The notes beneath the pieces were generated by a model, which saw nothing but the letters and a program-made list of their open reading frames with translations, did no database searches and was not told the DNA's origin. From positions 744,001 to 808,000 of the forward strand of contig BPUI01000002.1 in NCBI GenBank assembly GCA_019973575.1: DNA of 64,000 nt, given 5' to 3'. Below, one piece after another: positions 7,052-15,880 of the stretch. Positions within the stretch are counted from its first letter, which is position 1. Every line of letters begins with the position of its first letter. The stretch comes from Gemmatimonadetes bacterium T265. GTDB lineage: Bacteria; Gemmatimonadota; Gemmatimonadetes; Gemmatimonadales; Gemmatimonadaceae. A program made the position numbers and the translations under genes.

Positions 7052-9235
7052 TCACCCCACCGCGCCGCGGGGGGCCGTGGCCGGCGCGGCGTCCGGCGCG
7101 GCCGGCGCCCCGCACGCGGCCGCGCACCGCAGCAGCTCGGCCACGCTCCACGCCTGCGCGATGCAGCCGCGCGGCGTGTAGGGCGCCTCGGCGTCGAAGA
7201 CCTCCGCGACCGAGCCGACGCCGAAGTCGCCGAGGTGGTCGAGCAGCCGGTCGAGGAAGCGGCGCGCGCCCGCGTCGTCGCCGGGGTGGAGCTTGCGCCA
7301 CGCGTCGACCCACGGGCCGATCAGCCAGCCCCACACCGTGCCCTGGTGGTAGGCCGCGTCGCGCGCGCGCAGGTTGCCGAAGTACTGCGCCTTGTAGTCC
7401 GGGCTCCCGGGCGCGAGCGAGCGCAGGCCGTAGGGCGTGAGGAGCTTCGCCTCGCACGCGCCGAGCACCGCGTCCCACCGCGGGCGGTCGAGCACCGGGT
7501 TGGGCAGCGAGACCGCGAGCACCTGGTTGGGGCGGAACTCGGTCGAGTCGCCGTCCGGGCCGTCGACGACGTCGTACAGGTAGCCGCCCGCGTCGTACCA
7601 GAAGCGCGCGTTGAACGCGTCGCGCGCGCGGTCGGCCGCGTCCTCGTAGAGCGCGGCCGCGTCGGCGCCGCGCTCGTCGCGCGTCCACGCCGCGACGTTG
7701 GCGAGCGCGTTGTACCAGAGCGCGTTGATCTCGACCGGCTTGCCGCGCCGCGGCGTGACGACCCAGCCGTCGACCTTCGCGTCCATCCACGTGAGCTGGT
7801 AGCCCTCGGCCCCCTCGCGCAGCAGCCCGTCGGCGGGGTCGACGCCGATCCCGAAGCGCGTGCCGGCCAGGTGGTGCGCGATCACGTCCTGCAGCACCGG
7901 CAGCAGCTGCCTAACCGTCGCGCGGTCGCCGGTCACGCGCGCGTAGCGGTCGAGCGCGTGGAAGAACCAGAGCGTCGCGTCGGCCGTGTGGTAGAGGCCC
8001 TCGTTGCTCCCGTCGGGGAACATGTTGGGGATGAGGCCGTCGCGCACGTACTGCGCGAACGTGCGCAGGATGAATCCCGCCTCGCGCCAGCGGCCGGTCG
8101 TCAGCGTGAGCCCTTCGAGCGAGATCATCGTGTCGCGGCCCCAGTCCGTGAACCAGTGGTAGCCGGCGATCACGGTGCGCACCTCGTCGCCGACGGCCTG
8201 CGCGCGCACGCGGTCGTGCAGGCGCCCCGCGGGGGTGATGAGGAACTGGTCGGCCGCGAACACCAGCTCCGCCGCGCGCGGGTCTGCCTCGAGGACGCGG
8301 CGTACGTCCGCGGGCGGCAGATCCAGCAGCCGGCGCCGGCGTTCGTGCTCGGCCGCCGCCGCGTCGGCGGGGCTCAGCGCGCGCATCACGTCGGCGCTCT
8401 CGGTGGACGCGACGAGCGTGACGGGCGCGCCGGGCATGAGGCGGAACGCGAAGTGCCCCGGCGACCAGAGCGCGCCGCGGTCGGCGTACCCCCGCGCCTC
8501 CTCGACGCGGTAGAGCAGGTCGCGCGAGCGGAGCGGGTCGAGCGTCGCCGTCACCTCCGCCCCGACGAAGCCGAGCCGGAGCGGGGGCACGTCCGCGCGC
8601 TCGGCGCAGGTGACGACGTAGTGCTCGTCCTCCGCGCCCAGTCGGTAGTGCTGGTCGCCCGCGTTGGTCGTCACGTCCGCCTCGTAGCCGCGGAAGTCGA
8701 GCGCGGGCCGCAGCTCGACCTGCGCCGGCCCGTCGCCCGCGAGCGTGTACGAGATGTAGACGCTGTTCTGCCGGTAGAGCATGAGCAGCCGCTTCTCGAT
8801 CGTGACCGCCGCCCCGCCCGCGCCGACGCGGTAGGTCCACACCGGGAGCCCCGCGTCGAGCCGGAACTCGACCAGCTGCCGCGGCCCGTCGGCCTCGAGC
8901 AGCCGCCCCTCGGCCGGCTCCGCCGCGCTCAACGTCGCCGCCGTTCCGTCGGCGAGCGTCACGCGCTCGACCAGGTGGTTGAGCATGACGATCCGGCCTA
9001 ACGGGTTCGGCAGCGCCGCGACGAGCACGCCGTGGTACTTGCGCGTCGGCAGCCCGGCGACGCTCGCCGACGCGTAGCCCCCGAGCCCGTTCGTGACGAG
9101 CCACTCGCGGTCGACCAGCGGGGAGACGTCGGCCGAGCCGGCGCCGCCGGCGGCGGGGCCGGGGATGCGGCGAACGACCCGGTCGACGAGCCGGTACGAG
9201 TCGGCGGGGTCGGGGGCTTCAGGAACGGTGAGCAC
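7052..9235 (-). CDS. Glycogen debranching enzyme (amylo-alpha-1,6-glucosidase, GH133-type)
   Basis: 727 residues, GTG start. The N-terminal beta-sandwich domain carries the signature REWLVTNGLGGYASAS and the LPTRKYHGVLVAA motif of the bacterial AGL family; the C-terminal part is an (alpha/alpha)6 barrel with the hallmark HWFTDWGRDTMISLEGL around residues 357-373. It removes alpha-1,6 branches of glycogen or limit dextrins. It lies 55 bases downstream of treZ on the same strand, suggesting a shared glycogen/maltodextrin-to-trehalose transcript. No glycogen phosphorylase or branching enzyme is in the window. Confidence 0.92.
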   Translation of the reverse strand: MLTVPEAPDPADSYRLVDRVVRRIPGPAAGGAGSADVSPLVDREWLVTNGLGGYASASVAGLPTRKYHGVLVAALPNPLGRIVMLNHLVERVTLADGTAATLSAAEPAEGRLLEADGPRQLVEFRLDAGLPVWTYRVGAGGAAVTIEKRLLMLYRQNSVYISYTLAGDGPAQVELRPALDFRGYEADVTTNAGDQHYRLGAEDEHYVVTCAERADVPPLRLGFVGAEVTATLDPLRSRDLLYRVEEARGYADRGALWSPGHFAFRLMPGAPVTLVASTESADVMRALSPADAAAAEHERRRRLLDLPPADVRRVLEADPRAAELVFAADQFLITPAGRLHDRVRAQAVGDEVRTVIAGYHWFTDWGRDTMISLEGLTLTTGRWREAGFILRTFAQYVRDGLIPNMFPDGSNEGLYHTADATLWFFHALDRYARVTGDRATVRQLLPVLQDVIAHHLAGTRFGIGVDPADGLLREGAEGYQLTWMDAKVDGWVVTPRRGKPVEINALWYNALANVAAWTRDERGADAAALYEDAADRARDAFNARFWYDAGGYLYDVVDGPDGDSTEFRPNQVLAVSLPNPVLDRPRWDAVLGACEAKLLTPYGLRSLAPGSPDYKAQYFGNLRARDAAYHQGTVWGWLIGPWVDAWRKLHPGDDAGARRFLDRLLDHLGDFGVGSVAEVFDAEAPYTPRGCIAQAWSVAELLRCAAACGAPAAPDAAPATAPRGAVG

Positions 9236-9290
9236 GTGTACGGGCGTTCAGGAAAGAGAAAGGGGGTGCACGGCGACGGGCGCGCGCCGG

Positions 9291-11255
9291 TCAGCGCGTC
9301 GCGTCGGCGGCGAGTACGACGGCGCAGCCGCCGAGCAGGTGCCAGTTTTCGCGCGGCCAGCGCAGCGCGGGCTTCTGCTCCGGCGAGCGCGGCGCGTCGC
9401 CCGCGTCGAATTCGACGCCGCCGAGCCCGCCGTACGACGGGTGCTCGCTCGACCAGATCATGTGCCAGCGCGCCTCGGCGGGCGGGGCCAACAGCGGCTC
9501 GGGCGCGACCTCGAGGTGCGCCGAACGCCCGACGTTGATGACGAGGAGTCGGTCGTCGCCGCCCGCCCCGAAGTAGCGCAGGACGAACGCGTGCTCCGTG
9601 AGCGTGGCCGCGTCCAGGGCGCCGGCGGTCGTGCCCACGCCCGTGCGCGGCGTCGAGAACACCGGGTCGGCGCGGCGGAGCGCGATGAGATCGCGGTAGA
9701 GGCGGAGCCAGGCGCCGTGCCACGCGCGCTCGCGCTCGTCCCAGTCGAGGACGCAGGAGCGGAACGTCGCGGGGTCGTGCGGGACGGGCAGGATCGCCTG
9801 CATCTCGGGGCGGGCGAGGCTCCGGAACTGCGCCAGCTCCGCGAAACGGCCGCGCTGGACCTTGGGGGCGAGCTCCGCGTTGTGGTCGGCGAAGTACTGG
9901 AACGGCGCGCTCGCGCCCCACTCCTGCCCCTGGAAGAGCATCGGGAGCTGCGGGCCCAACAGCAGCGCGGCGGTCATCGCGCGGAGCGGCCCCGGCGCGG
10001 CGAGCCGGTGCAGCCGCTCGCCGACGCCGGCGTTGGCGAGCTGGTCGTGGTTCTCGAGGAAGTGGACGAAGCGCGACGGCGGAAGGCCTAACGCGGGCGT
10101 GCCGCGGCGCTGGCGCTGCCAGCGGTACCACTGCCCCTGGTACAGGAAGCCGTGCTTCGCCGCGGCGACGAACTCGCGCGCCGAGCCGCGGTAGTCGGTG
10201 AAGTACGCCTCGTCGCGGAGCGCGAGCGCGACGAAGGCGCTGTGGTGCCAGTCGTCGTTCCAGAGCGCGTCGAGGCCGCGCCCGCCGTCCGCCGCCGGCG
10301 CGACGAGGGCGGCGTCCTGCGGCTCGTTCTCGTTCACGATCCAGGTCGCCCGGCCGCCGAGCGCCTCGCCCGCCGCGCGCACCGCCGCGCCGGCCTCGGC
10401 GAGCACGTGCACGAGCGAGTCGTCGACGATCGCCTGCGTGGCGTCGAGGCGTAGCCCGTCGACGCGGAACTCCTCGACCCAGTAGCGCGCGTTGGCGACG
10501 TAGAACGCCCGCACCGGCCCCGCGTGCGGGCCGTCGAAGTTGATCGCCGCGCCCCAGTCGGTGTGGTGCGCCGGGTTGAAGTAGTACGGCGAGAACTGCG
10601 GGAGATAGTTTCCGTCGGGACCTAAATGGTTGTAGACGACGTCGAGCACGACCGCGAGGCCGAGCGCGTGCGCGCGGTCGACGAAGCGGCGCATGTCGTC
10701 GGGCGTGCCGTACTGCGAGGCGGGGGCGAACAGCTGCACGCCGTCGTAGCCCCACCCGAAGCGGCCCGGGAACTGGTGGACCGGCATCACCTCGACGGTC
10801 GTGACGCCGAGCTCGGCGAGCGCCGGGAGACGCGCGGCGGCGCCGGCCCACGTGCCCTCGGGGGTGAAGGTGCCGAGGTGCAGCTCGTAGAGCACCTGGC
10901 GCGCGGGATCGGTGACGCCGCGCCACGCAGCGTCGCTCCAGGCGAACGCGGCGGGGTCGACGACGACCGAGGCGCCGTGCACGCCGTCCGGCTGCTGACG
11001 CGATGCGGGGTCGGGGTACGCGTCCCCGCCGTCGAGCCGGAGCCGGTACCGCGCGCCCGCGCCGACGCCGGGCGCGGTGCCGCTCCAGTACCCGTCGGGG
11101 TCGCCCGGCTCGCGCGAGAGCGGGACGACCCGGGTGTCGTGTTCGAGCACCACGTCGACACGCTGTCGTTCCGGCGCCCAGACGCGAAAGTGCGTCCCCG
11201 CGGGCGAGGGTTCGGCGCCGACGGGCAGGCGCCGGACGGTCGTGCGTTCGGTCAT
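9291..11255 (-). CDS. treZ: Malto-oligosyltrehalose trehalohydrolase (GH13)
   Basis: The ATG at 11255 gives 654 residues and places the N-terminal CBM48-like beta domain (FRVWAPERQRVDVVLE) correctly. The GH13 barrel shows VVLDVVYNHLGPDGNYL (about residue 203), GLRLDATQAIVDD with the nucleophile Asp near 268, the acid/base region WIVNENEPQD near 305 and LENHDQLAN near 402. The N-E-N sequence and the LGPDGNYLPQFSPYYF run are typical of TreZ rather than GlgB or GlgX. The enzyme releases trehalose from maltooligosyl trehalose made by TreY; treY is not in the window. A longer upstream frame exists but lacks family similarity. Confidence 0.9.
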   Translation of the reverse strand: MTERTTVRRLPVGAEPSPAGTHFRVWAPERQRVDVVLEHDTRVVPLSREPGDPDGYWSGTAPGVGAGARYRLRLDGGDAYPDPASRQQPDGVHGASVVVDPAAFAWSDAAWRGVTDPARQVLYELHLGTFTPEGTWAGAAARLPALAELGVTTVEVMPVHQFPGRFGWGYDGVQLFAPASQYGTPDDMRRFVDRAHALGLAVVLDVVYNHLGPDGNYLPQFSPYYFNPAHHTDWGAAINFDGPHAGPVRAFYVANARYWVEEFRVDGLRLDATQAIVDDSLVHVLAEAGAAVRAAGEALGGRATWIVNENEPQDAALVAPAADGGRGLDALWNDDWHHSAFVALALRDEAYFTDYRGSAREFVAAAKHGFLYQGQWYRWQRQRRGTPALGLPPSRFVHFLENHDQLANAGVGERLHRLAAPGPLRAMTAALLLGPQLPMLFQGQEWGASAPFQYFADHNAELAPKVQRGRFAELAQFRSLARPEMQAILPVPHDPATFRSCVLDWDERERAWHGAWLRLYRDLIALRRADPVFSTPRTGVGTTAGALDAATLTEHAFVLRYFGAGGDDRLLVINVGRSAHLEVAPEPLLAPPAEARWHMIWSSEHPSYGGLGGVEFDAGDAPRSPEQKPALRWPRENWHLLGGCAVVLAADATR

Positions 11256-11291
11256 GGCGCCGCGCACCGAGCACGACGGGTGCCACGGTGC

Positions 11292-11320
11292 GTGCGCGCC
11301 CGTTGACGACGGGCGCGCAC
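11292..11320 (-). terminator. Stem-loop between a small gene and treZ
   Basis: GTGCGCGCCCG and CGGGCGCGCAC form a perfect 11-bp stem with a 7-base loop, downstream of the minus-strand small gene and upstream of treZ. There is no T-tract, so termination strength is uncertain. Confidence 0.45.
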
Positions 11321-11377
11321 CGGGCACCGGACGTCAGCCCGAGGTCGTCAAACGCCGGCGGTCAGTCGGCGCGGTCG

Positions 11378-11737
11378 TCAGTCCGCGCGATGGTACCCGT
11401 GGGCTGCCCACCACGCGACGTGAACGCGGAGGTCGGCGGCGACCGCGGCCGGCAAGCGGCCGAGCGCGGGCGCGAGTCCGAAGTCGAGCGCCTCGGTCAG
11501 CTCGGCCACGCTCGCGCCCGCATCGCGCGCGGCCGCGGCGTAGCGGACGACCGCGCTGCGCAACGCTCCGCGCGAAAATGGGACGCCGCGGAGCGCGTCG
11601 CGCGCGGCGGCCAGCGCCGCGCACGTGGCATTGGCCAACGCTCGGGGCGGCGCGAAGCTCGTCGTCTCACCGCGGCCGGACGGCACGACCATCGGGACGA
11701 CGGTCGGCGCGGCGCGGTCTGATCGGAGTTGGGACAT
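11378..11737 (-). CDS. Small hypothetical protein
   Basis: Starting at the ATG at 11737 this encodes 119 residues. The sequence is helical and Ala-rich, with a PRALANATCAALAAARDAL segment and a C-terminal hydrophobic stretch DLRVHVAWWAAHGYH. No known domain or catalytic motif was recognised. An alternative start is 45 bases upstream at 11782. It precedes treZ on the same strand, with a strong stem-loop between them. The absence of a long uninterrupted frame elsewhere in this interval supports it as the real gene, but it may not be expressed. Confidence 0.45.
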   Translation of the reverse strand: MSQLRSDRAAPTVVPMVVPSGRGETTSFAPPRALANATCAALAAARDALRGVPFSRGALRSAVVRYAAAARDAGASVAELTEALDFGLAPALGRLPAAVAADLRVHVAWWAAHGYHRAD

Positions 11738-11891
11738 GGGCACGCGGGGCTGGAGACGCCCCGGCTCTGCGCGGCGGGACACTCACCGCCGCTGCGGATA
11801 CCGGGGAAGCGTGGACTGCAAGCGATGCGCCGCCGAGGCCGGCGGGCGGCGGACGTTTCACACGCGGCGCGTACAGCTATCTTTGTTCAGA

Positions 11892-11964
11892 GACCCTGTA
11901 GCTCAGTCGGTAGAGCAAGCGGCTTTTAACCGTTAGGTCGTGGGTTCGAGCCCCACCGGGGTCA
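11892..11964 (+). tRNA. tRNA-Lys (anticodon TTT)
   Basis: A full cloverleaf of 73 bases: acceptor arm GACCCTG pairs with CGGGGTC (one G-T pair), D-arm GCTC/GAGC, anticodon arm with loop CTTTTAA giving anticodon TTT, and T-arm GTGGG-TTCGAGC-CCCAC. Discriminator A; CCA is not encoded. A possible -10 element TATCTT lies about 10 bases upstream. The sequence CGTTAGGT in the anticodon arm looks like, but is not, the window's recurrent heptamer. Confidence 0.97.
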
Positions 11965-12135
11965 TACGTGTCGGGCATCGGGGTGTATGCGTCCGATCGG
12001 TGTCTGACGGGTGAATAGAGCCCGCGGTCGCGTGCGCCGACACCAGCGCGGCGTCACTTCGCCGTCACGCGCGCGTCACGCCGCGCAGCGCCCTCCCGCC
12101 GCGCGTCCCCCGCTTTGCCGTCGTTCCCACCGCCG

Positions 12136-13545
12136 ATGCCTTCCCACCCCGCTGTCCGGCGTCCGACGGGCACGCCGCTCGCCGCGCTCCTGCGCACCGC
12201 ATGTGGGATCGCCGCCTGTGGGCTCGCCGCGTGCGGCGCCCCGGTGCGGCCGAGCCCGGCGCCCGCACCCGTCCCGGTGGCCGCGGTCGAAGCGCCGGTC
12301 CCCGTCGTCGCAGCACACGACTCCGCCGACGGCGCGATCGCGATCCCGACGGCCCCCGTCGGACTCGGCGCCCCCCTCGCCACACCGCACTTCGAGCACA
12401 CGCCCGGCGTCACGTGGGACCTCGACGTGCTGCCGTACGAAGGGCACGAGCGCGTGCAGCGCTACGTCGCGCTGTTCAGCACCGGCGCGCGCGACCGCTT
12501 CACCGAGTGGCTCCGCCGCGGCACGCGCTACGACGCGCTGATCCGTACCAAGCTGCGCGCCGGCGGACTCCCCGAGGACCTCACCTACCTCGCACTCGTC
12601 GAGAGCGGCTACGACGTGCACGCCGTCTCGCACGCGCGCGCGGTCGGCATGTGGCAGTTCATGGCCGAAACGGCGCGCGACGCCGGGCTGCGGGTGGACT
12701 GGTGGGTCGACGAGCGGCGCGACCCGGTGCGCGCGACCGACGCGGCCGTACGCACCCTGCGCTGGCTCAAGGGGCAGTTCGGCTCGCTGTTCGTCGCGGC
12801 GGCCGCCTACAACGGCGGGCCCGGGCGCGTCTCGCGCGGCCTCGCGCAGCTCGCGAGCGTCGACAGCGCGGGCGCGCTCCCGGCCGGCGACGCGCGCTTC
12901 TTCGCGCTCGTCGAACGCGACGTCCTGCGCGACGAGACGAAGAACTACGTGCCGCAGCTGATCGCGGCCGCGCTCGTCGCGAAGGAGGCCGCCCGTTACA
13001 ACATCCGCCCGCGCGTCGAAGCGCCGCTCGCCTACGACGAGGTGCGCGTCCCCGGCCTCACGCCGCTCGCCGCGGTCGCCGCCGCGAGCCGCGCGTCGCG
13101 CGCGGAACTCCTCGACCTCAACCCGCACCTGCTGCGCGGCCTAACGCCGCCCGGCGCGGGCCTCGCGGTCCGCGTCCCGGCGGGACGGGGCGCCGCGGCC
13201 GCGGGACGCTTCGTCGCACTCGGCGACGAAATCCGGCGCGCCTTCCGGGGCGCCGTCACGCGCAAGCGCGAGACGTGGGGCGCCCTCGCCGACCGGCTCG
13301 GCACGCCGCGCGGGTGGCTCGAGGCGTACAACGGCCGGCTCGAGACGGTGCGGCACGGGAAGAACAAGGGCCGGCTCGTGAGCGGGCAGACCGTGCGCGT
13401 GCCGACCGAGGCCGTGCTCGCCTACGCGCGCGACGTCGTCAGCGACGGCGACGGGCCCGGCGCGCTCCCGGCGCTCGTCACCCCGTCCGAGCGAACCCCC
13501 CGACCAACTCACGCACCAGCTCGGCGGCCACGAGCTGCGGAGTAA
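12136..13545 (+). CDS. mltD: Membrane-bound lytic murein transglycosylase with LysM-like repeats
   Basis: The ATG at 12136 gives 469 residues with a lipoprotein signal ending GLAAC (Cys33); a start 21 bases earlier is possible. The SLT domain carries the catalytic glutamate in ALVESGY (Glu156), GMWQFMAETAR, and AAYNGGPGRV (Tyr225), as in MltD, which cleaves the MurNAc-GlcNAc bond with formation of 1,6-anhydro ends. Two LysM-like peptidoglycan-binding modules follow (LDLNPHLLRGLTPPG... and WLEAYNGR...SGQTVRVP). The protein should sit on the periplasmic face of the outer membrane. The 3' end overlaps the convergent holB gene by 68 bases; the last 20 residues are Pro/Arg-rich and probably non-essential. 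Confidence 0.9.
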   Translation: MPSHPAVRRPTGTPLAALLRTACGIAACGLAACGAPVRPSPAPAPVPVAAVEAPVPVVAAHDSADGAIAIPTAPVGLGAPLATPHFEHTPGVTWDLDVLPYEGHERVQRYVALFSTGARDRFTEWLRRGTRYDALIRTKLRAGGLPEDLTYLALVESGYDVHAVSHARAVGMWQFMAETARDAGLRVDWWVDERRDPVRATDAAVRTLRWLKGQFGSLFVAAAAYNGGPGRVSRGLAQLASVDSAGALPAGDARFFALVERDVLRDETKNYVPQLIAAALVAKEAARYNIRPRVEAPLAYDEVRVPGLTPLAAVAAASRASRAELLDLNPHLLRGLTPPGAGLAVRVPAGRGAAAAGRFVALGDEIRRAFRGAVTRKRETWGALADRLGTPRGWLEAYNGRLETVRHGKNKGRLVSGQTVRVPTEAVLAYARDVVSDGDGPGALPALVTPSERTPRPTHAPARRPRAAE

Positions 13546-14596
13546 CGTTCCCCGCCGCCCGCTCCTTCGCGCGTTCCACCGCGTCGATCCCGCGCGCCGC
13601 GGCGAGCGCGCGTCGCGCGCGGTCCGGCTGACCCGCGCCCGCGCCGTCGCGCGCGAGTCCGTGCAGCCGAACGACGAGCGCGTCGAGTACGTCGGTGAAC
13701 GCGCCGCGCGCCTTCGACGCGCCCTGCCCCATCACCACGCGCATCCGCTCGGCCCGGTCGCCGTCGAGCACGGCGCGGAGCAGTCGCTCCGCCTCGTCGC
13801 CCGCCGCCCGCGCCTCGGCGCGACCGAGGAGCGCCCCGGGCGCGCCGGCGGCGCTCGCGACCGCGGCGGCCACCGCCTGCGCGCCGTCGACCCGCACGCC
13901 GTGCGCCGTGAGGTGCGTGGCGACGCGCGGTTCGGCCACGAACGCGGCCACGTCGGCGTCGGCGAGCGTCGGGACGCGGACGCCGACCACGCGCGAGCGG
14001 ATCGTCGGCAGCAACGCCCCGGGCTCGCTCGACGTCAGCACGAGCGTCGTGTCCGCCGGCGGCTCTTCGAGCAGCTTGAGGAACGCGTTCGCCGCCTCGG
14101 CCGTCGCGTTCTCGTGCGGCATGAGCGTTTCGGCGCGCCCGACGACGAAGACCTTGCGGCGGCCGAGGGCGGGAGCCATGGCGGCCTGCTGCACGATCGC
14201 GCGCACGGTCGAGAGGAACAGCCCGTCGGTGCCCGGCGTCGGCGCGTAGAGGCCGTGGGCGCGCGCGCGCTCCGCGCGCGCCTCGGCGTAATCGGCGCGT
14301 ACCTCGTCGGCGTCCGCATTGCTGAGGCGCGGGCGCGGGAAGAACCAGGCGAGGTCGGGGTGCGCGAACTGCTCGCTGTATCGACACGCCTGACAGCTCC
14401 CACACGGCGCCCCGCTGGGGCGCTCGGCGGCCGGACGCTGACAGATGAGCGCCTGCCCCAGCCAGAGCGCGAGGCGCTGCTTTCCGACTCCGGGGAGTCC
14501 GTGCAGGAGCAGACTCGCCGGCAGGGCGCCGCGGGCGTGCGTCGCGAGGAGCCGCGCGCGGAGCGCGTCGTGGCCGAAGAGTGGGACGAGGGGCAC
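13478..14596 (-). CDS. holB: DNA polymerase III delta' subunit
   Basis: 372 residues with the clamp-loader ATPase fold. The P-loop-like GLPGVGKQ (33-40), four zinc-binding cysteines (C52, C65, C68, C71), the SSEP sensor region and an IRSRV motif match HolB/DnaX relatives; the retained GKQ suggests it may still bind nucleotide although delta' is usually inactive. It assembles with tau/gamma and delta to load the sliding clamp. ATG start; the C-terminal helix VTPQLVAAELVREL is well formed, which argues that the 68-base convergent overlap with mltD is real. Confidence 0.88.
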   Translation of the reverse strand: MPLVPLFGHDALRARLLATHARGALPASLLLHGLPGVGKQRLALWLGQALICQRPAAERPSGAPCGSCQACRYSEQFAHPDLAWFFPRPRLSNADADEVRADYAEARAERARAHGLYAPTPGTDGLFLSTVRAIVQQAAMAPALGRRKVFVVGRAETLMPHENATAEAANAFLKLLEEPPADTTLVLTSSEPGALLPTIRSRVVGVRVPTLADADVAAFVAEPRVATHLTAHGVRVDGAQAVAAAVASAAGAPGALLGRAEARAAGDEAERLLRAVLDGDRAERMRVVMGQGASKARGAFTDVLDALVVRLHGLARDGAGAGQPDRARRALAAARGIDAVERAKERAAGNVTPQLVAAELVRELVGGFARTG

Positions 14597-14740
14597 GTCA
14601 CAATATCACCGCGCCGCCAACTCCGGCGCGTGCGGCACGCGCGCGTTTCGGCCGGCGGCACGCTTCGTGACCGGAGCACCGGTGCTCCCGCGACCACCCC
14701 TGCGTGGCGCGCCGAAGCGACCCATCCCCAGGAGGTTTCG

Positions 14741-15034
14741 ATGCCCAGCCAGCGCTCGAACCAGTACAAGGTCGACCCGGGCGAATTCAGCGCCCCGACC
14801 GACGAGAACCCGCCCGACGCGCACCTGCACGACGCGCAGAAGGCGGATTACAAGCAGACCCTCGCCGACGAACGCGAGAGCATGATCCCGCGCCGGGGCG
14901 AGAACCCCGCGCTCGCCGACCTGCGTGCCCGGCGCGACGCGGCGCGCGCCGCCGAGGCCAACGACCGCGCGGACGAGCGGGCCGACGGCGCGACCTCCAC
15001 GGCGCGCGCGAGCGACGCCGAACGCACGGAGTAG
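14741..15034 (+). CDS. Small hydrophilic, probably disordered protein
   Basis: 97 residues rich in Asp, Glu, Arg and Ala with no hydrophobic core, so likely disordered. The start is well defined: AGGAGG lies 6 bases before the ATG. Its middle part YKQTLADERESMIPRRGENP resembles no family I can name. Only four bases separate its stop from the PfpI-type gene, so both are one transcript; small hydrophilic proteins next to PfpI/DJ-1 proteins are often stress-linked, but this is only a contextual guess. Confidence 0.7.
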   Translation: MPSQRSNQYKVDPGEFSAPTDENPPDAHLHDAQKADYKQTLADERESMIPRRGENPALADLRARRDAARAAEANDRADERADGATSTARASDAERTE

Positions 15035-15038
15035 CCCC

Positions 15039-15749
15039 ATGCCCCAGGCGAACGATGCGATGACCGAGGCGGGCCAGTCCGCGCTCGCCGGACGCCGGGT
15101 CGCGGTGCTCGCGGCCGACGGCGTCGAGCAGGTGGAGCTGGTGCAGCCGATGGAGGCACTCAAGCAGGCGGGCGCGACGGTCGACCTGATCTCGCTGCAC
15201 GACGGCGAGATCCAGGCGATGAACCACGACTCCGAAAAGGGCGACCGCTTCCCGGTCGACAAGGTCGTCGCCGACGTCGCGGCGGGCGACTACGACGCGC
15301 TCTTCGTCCCCGGCGGGGTCGGCAACCCGGACAAGCTGCGGGTGAGCGAGCAGGCGGTGAGCTTCGTCCGCGACTTCGTCGAGCGCGACAAGCCGGTGGC
15401 GGCGATCTGCCACGGCCCGTGGGTGCTCGTCGAGGCCGACGCCGTGCGCGGGCGGACGCTGACGTCGTGGCCGTCGCTCAAGACCGATATCACGAACGCG
15501 GGCGGCGAGTGGCAGGACAAGGAGGTCATCGTCGACCAGAAGTTCGTGACGAGCCGCAAGCCCGACGACCTCCCGGCGTTCTGCGAGAAGATCGTCAGCG
15601 TGTTCGCGTCGGCCGTAGAGGAGCGCACGCTCGACCGGCAGCTCGAGCAGACGTTCCCGGCGAGCGACCCCCTCCCGGGGCCGACGAGTACGGGCGCGAT
15701 GGACGAGAAGCGGCGCGTCTCGCGCGACGAGTCCGCGTCGCTCGCCTAG
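15039..15749 (+). CDS. PfpI/DJ-1 family protein (stress-type deglycase/protease-like)
   Basis: 236 residues. The DJ-1/PfpI core is clear: VAVLAADGVEQVEL with the conserved glutamate (Glu30), ALFVPGGVGNP, and the nucleophile elbow AAICHGPW (Cys124, His125). The PfpI-type helix PVDKVVADV follows the first half of the domain. The C-terminal 45 residues (LEQTFPASDP...) are an extension seen in several general-stress homologues. Members act as general stress proteins, some as deglycases of methylglyoxal adducts. A strong rho-independent terminator follows 50 bases downstream. Confidence 0.9.
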   Translation: MPQANDAMTEAGQSALAGRRVAVLAADGVEQVELVQPMEALKQAGATVDLISLHDGEIQAMNHDSEKGDRFPVDKVVADVAAGDYDALFVPGGVGNPDKLRVSEQAVSFVRDFVERDKPVAAICHGPWVLVEADAVRGRTLTSWPSLKTDITNAGGEWQDKEVIVDQKFVTSRKPDDLPAFCEKIVSVFASAVEERTLDRQLEQTFPASDPLPGPTSTGAMDEKRRVSRDESASLA

Positions 15750-15799
15750 CGCGGGTGGGGCGGCGGGCTTGTCCGCCGGTCACGGGGCGGTAACGTAAG

Positions 15800-15835
15800 G
15801 CGGTCGCGGACGACTCCGCGACCGCTTTCGCTCGT
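15800..15835 (+). terminator. Rho-independent terminator after the PfpI-type gene
   Basis: GCGGTCGCGGA (15800-15810), loop CGAC, TCCGCGACCGC (15815-15825) form a perfect 11-bp stem followed by TTTCGCTCGTT. This is the best intrinsic terminator shape on the plus strand in the window. Confidence 0.8.
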
Positions 15836-15847
15836 TCCCCGCGAGGC

Positions 15848-15875
15848 CCGCCCGTCGAGCGCGCCGACGGGCGGG
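15848..15875. repeat. Second inverted repeat behind the PfpI terminator
   Basis: CCCGCCCGTCG and CGACGGGCGGG pair around a short AGCGCG-type loop and are followed by TCTTCG. It may be a second terminator or a remnant junction; the truncated gene begins inside its right arm. Confidence 0.6.
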
Positions 15876-15880
15876 TCTTC

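Noticed and set aside
7235-9001. A 588-residue plus-strand frame opposite the debranching enzyme
   Set aside because: It is the mirror of a clear GH133 gene and shows the Arg/Val/Glu-rich composition of a GC-rich shadow frame.
11892-11964. Possible integration site at tRNA-Lys
   Set aside because: No integrase, no duplicated tRNA 3' end and no mobile genes nearby.
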